Shown one piece after another: positions 56,901 to 64,000 of a stretch of 64,000 nucleotides of DNA. The position numbers and the translations under genes are program-made. Each line of letters opens with the position of its first letter. Position 1 is the stretch's first letter. Under the pieces are notes generated by a model, which worked only from the letters and a program-made list of their open reading frames with translations, was not told where the DNA came from and searched no databases. The DNA is from Cycas panzhihuaensis (taxonomy: Eukaryota > Cycadophyta). The DNA lies in the NCBI GenBank assembly GCA_023213395.1, contig CM041465.1, positions 192,269,741-192,333,740 of the forward strand. The letters run 5' to 3'.

Positions 56901-58001
56901 CAAACCTCTTTGATATTTAGAGGATATTTGTCCCTTAACTCAATAGATTTGTTTGAGGTGTAAGGTTTTAGTAATTCGAACCAGTCTTCTGATCCAGTCA
57001 TATGTCTTGATGCTTTAGAATCAATGTACCGCACCTCTTCATCTTCAAGACTTGCAGTGAGTGTAGCAATGAAGGCAATTGCTTCTTCATCATCATCAGT
57101 TTGTTCTTTGCTATAGTTTCCTATAGGTTGCTTTCCTTTATGAATTTTAACCCTTTTCTGTGAGCATTGATAGGGATAAGGCCCAACTTGCCCACGGTGG
57201 TAACAAACGTCAAACGCCCTACAATTGCTTGAGAAATGACCCAGTTTCCTACAGTTGAAGCAGACTCCGGCTTCTCTTGGTAGAATGTTGTGTCCTCGAC
57301 CTCGACTTTCTTTCCATTTTCCATGAAATGGGCTCCTAATGTCTGGAGTTCGTACTTGTCCACAAGATTGCCCTCTTCCTGTGGGTCCCAAACGGAGCTT
57401 AGTTACGAAGGTGTCTTCTACCTCTGTTGTATCTCCATATTGCTTGCAACAATGCTGCTAGTATATCAAGAGTCATTGTATTAATTTGATCATTATTGGT
57501 GATTTATTGATTGTAACATCAAAGGATTTCATAAGCTTGCTTGCTATCATTTCAACAATCTCTTATTCTATTATTTTTGCTCCAACACTCAATAAGTCAT
57601 TTCTGATTGAAATGACTCTATGGAAGGAATTTTGAAATTGTTTCTGCTTCTTTCATATACAATTTGAACAATTCCTCCTTCAGGGCTATGATCCTAGCCC
57701 GATTCTTTTGGCCGTACATGTTCTCAAATATTTTCCAAGTTTCAGAGGATGAATTCAATTTTTCAACATAAACGAGAAGAGGGTTTGAAACAGAGAGTTT
57801 TAATGTAATTGACCCTGCATTATCTCTCTCTTCCCAACTAGTTAGATCAGTACCAACAATTGCAGGTTTTGCTTTAAATCCTGTGGCTATTTTCCATGCA
57901 TTTCTGGCCCTTAACAATGTTTCCACCTTAATTTTCCATACATGGTAATTCGAATCAGTCAATCTATCTTGCTCACTGAGTGCAAGAATGGTAGAGGCCA
58001 T
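53915..58001 (-). pseudogene. COP9 gag-pol remnant
   Basis: Gag opens at ATG 58,001 with MASTILALSEQDRLTDSNYH and stays open for 127 codons. Zinc knuckles near 57,275-57,180 are CFNCRKLGHFSSNC and CYHRGQVGPYPYQC. Protease near 57,030-57,000 reads RYIDSKASRHMT (DSK for DSG). The pre-integrase part reads LWHLKYGHISLDRL. Integrase near 56,430 keeps LVHTDLCGPL. RT starts near 55,381 with [13 protein letters not shown], and VVYVDDMILIA is intact near 54,850. RNase H has LYRQLIGSLIYLTTTKPDIS, CDNQSAIKLTKNP and VADILTKPLNKDKF near 53,990. It is the best-preserved copia pol in the window but still has several stops and frameshifts. Confidence 0.9.
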
Positions 58002-58743
58002 ACTGCAACTGTTTTAGAGATGATGGCAGACTAAAAGCAGGCAGAGAAAGTATAGACCATATGGCTGTACGAATTTCTATAAAGTTTTGCAGGTGTATGA
58101 ATTCGAGTGATAACTACCCCAAATGAAAACGCTTTCAACAAGGATTCAAAATATGTGAATATTCTTGAGAGATGCTTTTTAGACAATCCGGAAATTGCCC
58201 ACAAAACAAAGATTGGGTAGCTAGGGTTTTTAGCAAAACTGCTTAGAATTTTAAAAATCTCCAACGAATTTCTTCGAAAATGGATTCAAAGAGGTTACAC
58301 CTCTAAAATAAAGACATTACAGTAGATTTTTCCAAAAAAATGTGAGAAAAATCAGTCAAAAAAAGAAATTGTACCTTCAAACCCGCGCACCTGGTAAACT
58401 AGGAGAAACCTCCGGAGAACAGCCTCAAATCGATTCAATGTGGAAGAGAAAGTTGTAGAGCACAACAAGATCTATTTGCTGGTCAAATTTTGTGAAAATC
58501 TGGGCACTTTTATTTTTGGGTGTCCATATGACCGTACAATTCCATACTGTCCATACAATCTCCTCTATTCGCCTTTTGCTTTGCTTGAATGATTTAATAT
58601 CCTCCTTCAATCAATGATTATCTTCCTTCAATCAATGATTCATTTGCTAATATGGACAATTAATGTCTCTGACCCAGACAATTCTGTCTTCTTCCACAGA
58701 GGAACCCTCTCTCAGACAGGCAGAGGAACCTATTACGATACTG

Positions 58744-58822
58744 TGTTAGAACTCAGAGAAGAGTTAAAGAATAATTGATGCTTTATTATGAGAGATGAAC
58801 TCTCTCTCTCTCTCTCTCTCTC

Positions 58823-58875
<53 letters not shown>

Positions 58876-59003
58876 AGAAATTATAACTGCCATGTATCTA
58901 GCTAACACGTCGCAGACACTTGTCTATGATACATAAAGAGGTTTTACATGACCCTCAACTAGATACAAATAAGCATTCCTAGATAAAACATTATATTCTA
59001 ACA
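58744..59003 (-). repeat. COP9 5' LTR
   Basis: 260 bp, the partner of 53,708-53,911. The extra length is the expanded simple repeat at 58,801-58,870. Confidence 0.93.
58801..58870 (+). repeat. Compound microsatellite (TC)n(TA)n
   Basis: A run of TC units at 58,801-58,823 is followed by a TA run at about 58,827-58,870. The matching place in the other LTR has only CTCTATATATATA, so the growth happened after insertion. Confidence 0.95.
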
Positions 59004-60975
59004 GTCCCATTAGCAACCATGTGAGGCTTGCAAAGGGTAAACACTGTAAAAGTAAATGGTTTTATTTAAAAAACAAAAAAGGTAATGGTACAAATCAATT
59101 CAAGAGTATACACAACTTCATAGATATAGGGTAAACCAAGTGACTAGAATTCACTATAGAACAAAAGTTTGATTTTAGCATATCAATACCTAGAAACAAG
59201 ATATTGCAATGCATTGGAGAAATAAAAAATATTAAATTAAGTACGGAGGAATACAATCTAAACTTGAACTTTTATGAACTAGCCATGGGCAATGTGGACA
59301 TAGTCCTCAGAATGTAGTGGTTCCAGATAGTGGGAACTTACAACAAAAACTTAGAGGAAAGATTTATGAAATTTATGAAATATGGAACTAAATACGCTCT
59401 AAATGATATAAAGACTCTAGGAGCACAAGTCATAGGCTCACGAAAAATAGAAAACTTATTGAAGAAAAGACACAAATTATATAGCCACCTATATTCCATT
59501 CAAGTAGTCACACAAAAAACCAAGAAGATAGAAAACATAAAGGCTTCAACAAGCAAGGAGATGGAGAAAGTCGTATAGGACCATAGTAAGGTATTTTAGT
59601 ACTTCCCCTTAACTCTCCCACTAGGTAGAGGAATGGAACATGGTATTGAGATTCTACCAAACCAGACCCTGCCATAGAAAAACAATGTTGGTATAGCCAT
59701 GACAGACAAAAAATAGATATCTTACTATAATAACTATTAGAAATGGCAAACACTGAAATCAAAAGCCCGTACATAGCAATTAGTAGTGTTAGACAAGAAA
59801 CATGATAGATCGATATAACTATGTGTAGACTACAAGGTCCTAAATAAAATAACCATCAAAGATAAACTCCCAATGCCTAGAATAGACGACATCTTGGATG
59901 ATTTGCATGGAGTATAGTTCTTCTCTAAATTAGATTTACAATCAAGTTACTACCAAATTCTAATTAAACTAGCAGAATGACACAAAACAACTTTGCGAAG
60001 ACACCAAGGGCACTATGAATTTAGGGTCATGCCTCTTGGATTGGTCAATGCATCAATAACCTTCTAGGCTATGATGAATACAGTGTTTGCAACTATCCTT
60101 AGAAAATTTGTTTCAATATTCTTCAATGATATTGTAGTATATTCAAAGTCATGGAGCTTGCACAAGACATGTTGATATCATGTTAACCATCTTAAAGGAA
60201 AATCAGTTCTATGCAAAATGTTCTGAAAGTTGACAACTTTGAAATCCAAAACATACTAGATTGGTTGATCATAAAAACCATATCCAAACTAAGAGGATTC
60301 TAGGGCTAATGAGATTTTATAGGCATTTTGTTAAAACCTATGCAAGTATAGTAGCTCTTTCGATGAGCCTACTAAAGGAAAACACATTCACTTGGAGCAC
60401 ACAAGAAAAAACAAGCATTTGAAACCCTTAAATAGGCAATGATGAGAACTCTAATGCTAGCAATGGCAAACTTTAATAAAACATTTGTATTAGAATTTGA
60501 TGCATAAGGTACCAATATTACAATTGTTTTAATGCACAATAACCATCCAATAGTATTGGGAAGTAGAATCTTAAATGACACAGAAAGAAAACTCCCCACT
60601 TATAACAAAGAGATGCTAGCCATAATACATGCCACAAAAAAATGGTAGCAATATTTGCTAGGCAACAAGTTCATAGTTAAAACATACCACAGTAGCCTTA
60701 AATATCTATTACAACAATCCACCCTATTAGAAAATGAATGGAAATGGTTAGATAAGTTTTAGGTTTTTGGCATCTAGATCATTTATAAAAAAGGCTCAAA
60801 AAATGCAATAGTAGATGCCTTATCTAAAAAACGTGATCAAGCATCAATGTTAGCTATGATTGTCTTCGAAGTAGGTTGAAGTAGGGAAATTTGAGAAAAA
60901 TACTAGAACAATCCTGACTCAACATCAATCATCACCAAAAATCAAACAAGAACACAAAACCCCAATTGGGAATTG
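59004..60975 (+). pseudogene. GYP3 protease-RT-RNase H part
   Basis: This continues GYP3 after COP9. A retropepsin-like stretch lies at about 59,040-59,330 and an 82-codon frame at 59,330. RT lies at about 59,790-60,150 with [20 protein letters not shown], then FFSKLDLQSSYYQI and HYEFRVMPLGLVNASITF. The catalytic box is FFNDIVVYSKS, where the first Asp of F-x-D-D reads Asn. RNase H lies near 60,400-60,840 with FVLEFDA, LPTYNKEMLAIIHA, WQYLLGNKFIVKT-like text and AIVDALSK. Text then fades before the integrase. Stops are frequent and it is inactive. Confidence 0.85.
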
Positions 60976-62056
60976 TTACCCACTAAAGGGTACATACCAA
61001 TGTTTTTGACCAAAGCTTATTTTGTTTGCCATTTTCACTTGGTGACAACCTCTACAATACAAAGATAATCCAAGTGAGAATAAGAACCATAATATGTTCT
61101 TTTCTGTAATGAGATGTAGTCAAATGAGCTTGTAATTTTGAACCAAAACCTTGTTGTATGGTAGGCGGAAACTTGAAAGTGGACCCTTCAAAAGACTAAA
61201 AAGTTCAAGGAAGAAGGAAAGGCAGAAAAGTCTTATGCCTTAGAAATTTTGGTGGAGTTATTCATCTGCATCCCACATCCCACAGAACATAGGTTGTAAA
61301 CTAAATAGGAACACTACAAACACAAGATGCAAGCTTTGGGGAAAGACAACACAGTTGGGTGATTCTGACTATTGGATCAGGGTGGCTAAAAGTATCCCAA
61401 TCGTTCATTATAAAGAGACTATGAAGAGAAATGAATCGATGAACGACTCCCAACTGTTAAATCAAAGTGCTCAATTTGATCCTTGCCGTTGGGATAAAGC
61501 AGAAGGAAGAAGTTTTCCAAGCTAGCACTTAGAAAATTTTTAGGAAAGTTTTCTCGCATCCCGCGTCCCACAAGGGAAGCTTACAAAGTGATACGAGTCC
61601 TACCTAAGGTGTGAGTATGGGTCTTAGTGAACGAACATTCCCACATCCCGTGACTGAAAGAATGGAGTGCTATGTCTCAACACATGTATAGGGGTGCGAG
61701 TGGGGTCTCACCATGACAAGGTAGATTTCCATTAATTTGGGGTTGATTTTCATTAATTCTTCCACTAAACTTATTGATTATCCTACTAAGCCTTCATTTA
61801 TTTCTTCAATCATGTGAATTTAATTCACACACCTCCCTCCTTTCTCATCGATCCATCGATCATCTCATTATCACACATAGTGGGCCTAGGAGATTTTTGG
61901 AGTTCCCAAAAGCGATCAATTTCTATTTATAGCCAAGCATTGCTGAGAAGATTACCTAAAAAAGGGAGTATTCTTACCAGATGCACTACTCCTTGTGTTT
62001 AAAGATTTGTGTCTTAACCATGCTTCCTCATCTCTTTTGATAGGCCAACTTGATGT
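60976..62056. other. Unassigned DNA with a recurring CATCCC motif
   Basis: The phrase GCATCCCACATCCCACAG (61,268) recurs as GCATCCCGCGTCCCACAAG (61,556) and in part near 61,636. A near-perfect palindrome GTGAATTTAATTCAC lies at about 61,814-61,828. No coding domain is recognised. It may be an LTR or leader of an unknown element. Confidence 0.4.
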
Positions 62057-62407
62057 TTGAGAAAAAAGACTAAAATCCCACAAGCCCAAATGATCACTAG
62101 TGCACATGATTGTTTGAAATTGGACTTGTCTGCTACATATCATGATAATAGCTTAGCCATGAGAAGACTAAGAAGTTGTGGCCTTTTTCAAGCAGGTTGC
62201 ACAAGTGAAGCAATGCCTACTATCTATATCATCAAGGTGCGTGATGCTCGGTTTGACAAAGATAAGAAGGGAATCCTCAATGGGGGAAACAAATCCTTTT
62301 GCATTCTTACACTACTGCACTCTCAAAGTATTTTGACATTGCTGAAATCTACTAAGACATTGTCTCCCAATGAAATTCTCTATGCCTCAAAGAAAGACAA
62401 CTCTTGA
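62057..62407 (+). other. Unrecognised 116-codon open frame
   Basis: Starts MRKKTKIPQAQMITSAHDCL and ends SPNEILYASKKDNS. It has no stop for 116 codons, no membrane segment and no motif I know. Neighbouring DNA is non-coding. It may be a fragment of an unknown gene or a chance frame. Confidence 0.2.
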
Positions 62408-63770
62408 AACAAGAGGGTTGATCAACATTATGCATATCTCTTTGAGGGAAAAGGAAACCTAAAAGAAAAGAAATTTAAGGAAAAGGAGGTGAAAGTTCAC
62501 CATCAAAGATTAAAAGAAAAAGGAGACAAGAAATAGGGGACATGGGGTTTACATAGATATGTTTGAAAGGCCTATTGAGCATCAAGAACTACAAGGTGAA
62601 GGCAAAGGAAGGTAGAGCAAGAAGTCTGAGCTAGAGAAAAGCTCTAATTACTTTGGATGATCCTGACAAAGAGGTTGCTTGGCCAAAATTGTTGCCCTGT
62701 TCCTCAAAGCTAAGGCAACTCTAAAGAGTTGCGTGACAAAACGAAGGAAATCAATCCCAAACAAGGGTTGATTCCTTTTGGGAGATTGCCATCAGATTCC
62801 ATATGAGAAAGATATAGACCCACCTGATCAATTCAAAAATCTACACATTCTTGATCAAATCTGAATCATTACAAGATTTCAAAGATGACCTGAACAAACT
62901 AAAGCAAGTGGCTACTAGTGCTGGAGACAATGCTTGAGCGATTAAGTCAGTTGCACAGTTGGCATAACCATCCATCATCAATCTAGTACGAAGGAAGAAG
63001 GCTTATTCTAGATCAAGGGTTCAACTCAATGAATTTCAACTAGCTTCTTTTGTTCTTTTCTTGCTTTTATCTAAAACTAATCTTCTTCTGTATGGTGAAT
63101 TATAGAAAGGCCATTCCTGGGCTTGTTTTGTCTTCCTTTGTAAAGGTTTGGTTCTTTCAACATTATAGGGTTTTCTTTCAAGTCTCTGTAAAAGTTCGAG
63201 ATATCAATTAATGATGGTTGGTTATAACTGCTCTCCTAATTTGTACATTTTGAACTTATCAATGAGATAAAATTTCATTTGGCTAGTTATATTTGTTGAA
63301 CGAGTGAACATTTTTTGATCTTGCAATGGCTTTTTCGATGCATTGTTTTTCTCTTTTATTCTGTTAGATTATTTTTTTGCACAATGGCTATTTATATATT
63401 TTTTCACTCTGAATATTATCCTACTATCCTATGATAGTTTCTATTCCTGCTTTCATGTAATGATCACTTAGAAAGGCAATATTCTTCCATTTACATCTTG
63501 CACTCCCCTTTGTACATTTGAGTAGTTGTCTAGGACTTTTGTGTGTTGGCAACAAAATAGCTTGCAGACCAATCCCTTCCTACTCTATCCTATCCACTAG
63601 AAGGAGCACAAAAAATTCAGTCAACAATTTTGCTGACCATGTTTGGGAGGCATTCTTTCCATTTTTTCGCCTTCTCTTTTCATTCTTTATTCTCATTTTC
63701 TATCTTTTGCACCTGCATAGTGTACTTTGCTTTCTTCAACTTGAATTCTAAAAATCCACACTCACTAGGA
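62408..63770. other. Unassigned DNA
   Basis: The first part (62,440-62,545) is purine-rich. An imperfect inverted repeat, GGAAATCAATCC then GGGTTGATTCC, lies at about 62,746-62,783. The T-rich part at 63,040-63,260 resembles a plant LINE 3' untranslated end, but without a coding anchor I do not assign it. The 77-codon frame at 63,518 is hydrophobic and unrecognised. Confidence 0.4.
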
Positions 63771-64000
63771 TAAGGCTAAGGGCATTGAAAAGGAACTTCC
63801 TTACTCTCCTCTTAATAGAAAGCCTAGAGGCTTAGCTACCCGTCCTACCCAGACTCTTGAACACAAATTTGAGAAAAAATAGACTCCACGATCTACCCAA
63901 GGAAAACATTTCATTTATCATGATAGTGATTCTAACCAAGATTCATCTATTGACATGGCTAACCAAAATGTTGGTAGGAATCGTCAGCTACGAGGTGATG
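63771..64000 (+). pseudogene. Possible retrotransposon gag start, cut by window edge
   Basis: A plus frame reads KELPYSPLNRKPRGLATRPT, a stop near 63,880, then FIYHDSDSNQDSSIDMANQN and GRNRQLRGD at the edge. The MANQN...RQLR start, after a linker with Asp and Ser, resembles the beginning of some plant gypsy Gag proteins. Too little is visible to be sure. Confidence 0.3.

Larger units (their letters stand above)
53708..59003 (-). mobile_element. COP9, Ty1/copia element inserted in GYP3
   Basis: Minus-strand copia element, 5.3 kb, with LTRs at 53,708-53,911 (204 bp) and 58,744-59,003 (260 bp, enlarged by a microsatellite). On the plus strand they run TGTTAGAACTCAG...ATATTCTAACA. The polypurine tract TTAAGAGAGGG is next to the left LTR. 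A degraded PBS is next to the right LTR. Flanks GTCTT and GTCCC match at three of five. It shares Gag, double zinc knuckle and polypurine tract with COP3 and COP7. Confidence 0.92.

Overview
This 64 kb window looks like nuclear DNA of a land plant with a large, repeat-rich genome. It is built almost entirely of LTR retrotransposons. Most carry a primer-binding site close to the plant initiator-tRNA-Met type TGGTATCAGAGC. There are also fragments of plant L1-type LINEs. I found no intact host gene, no tRNA or rRNA gene and no CRISPR. A gymnosperm or another giant-genome plant would fit, but the sequence does not fix the species. Element names used here (COP, GYP, NA, L1) are local labels only.

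Layout. 0.1-1.2 kb: LINE reverse transcriptase remnant (L1a). 1.29-10.3 kb: a diverged pair of direct repeats around a mostly non-coding interior, with a Ty1/copia element COP1 (minus) inserted. 10.47-15.44 kb: COP2, a copia element with 552/553-bp LTRs and an internally inverted gag. 15.5-18.4 kb: the least TE-like stretch, with a small tandem duplication, a GC-rich segment and an unrecognised open frame. 18.4-20.3 kb: gypsy GYP1 (minus) abutting a solo copia LTR that still has its PBS. 20.3-21.9 kb and 44.3-44.6 kb: two halves of one gypsy pol, GYP2 (minus). They are split by the non-autonomous element NA1 (21,905-44,305), which has a perfect CTTTT target duplication.

Inside the right LTR of NA1 sit two further insertions: COP3 (23,919-38,032, duplication ACATC) and COP6 (38,076-44,122). 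COP3 itself carries COP4 (26,246-30,499) in its pre-integrase region and COP5 (31,467-36,167) between integrase and RT. COP5 is the youngest-looking element. It holds antisense fragments of a host 2-oxoglutarate/Fe(II) dioxygenase gene and possibly a PPR gene, so it records gene capture by a non-autonomous LTR element.

44.6-48.2 kb: truncated copia COP7, a minus-strand frame with a 23-residue tandem repeat, and a copia 3' end (COP8). 48.2-51.7 kb: a LINE (L1b, minus) split by the small non-autonomous element NA2. 52.9-61 kb: gypsy GYP3 (plus) split by copia COP9 (minus). 61-64 kb: mostly unrecognised DNA, with a possible gag start at the right edge.

All polyproteins are broken by stops and frameshifts, so nothing here is expected to make a full working element. 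The most informative signals are the shared replacement of the protease DSG by DSR/DSK in four related copia elements, the captured dioxygenase fragment, the LTR-age conflict between COP3 and the nested COP4, palindromes kept in both COP2 LTRs, and the recurring GC words in the COP4 interior.
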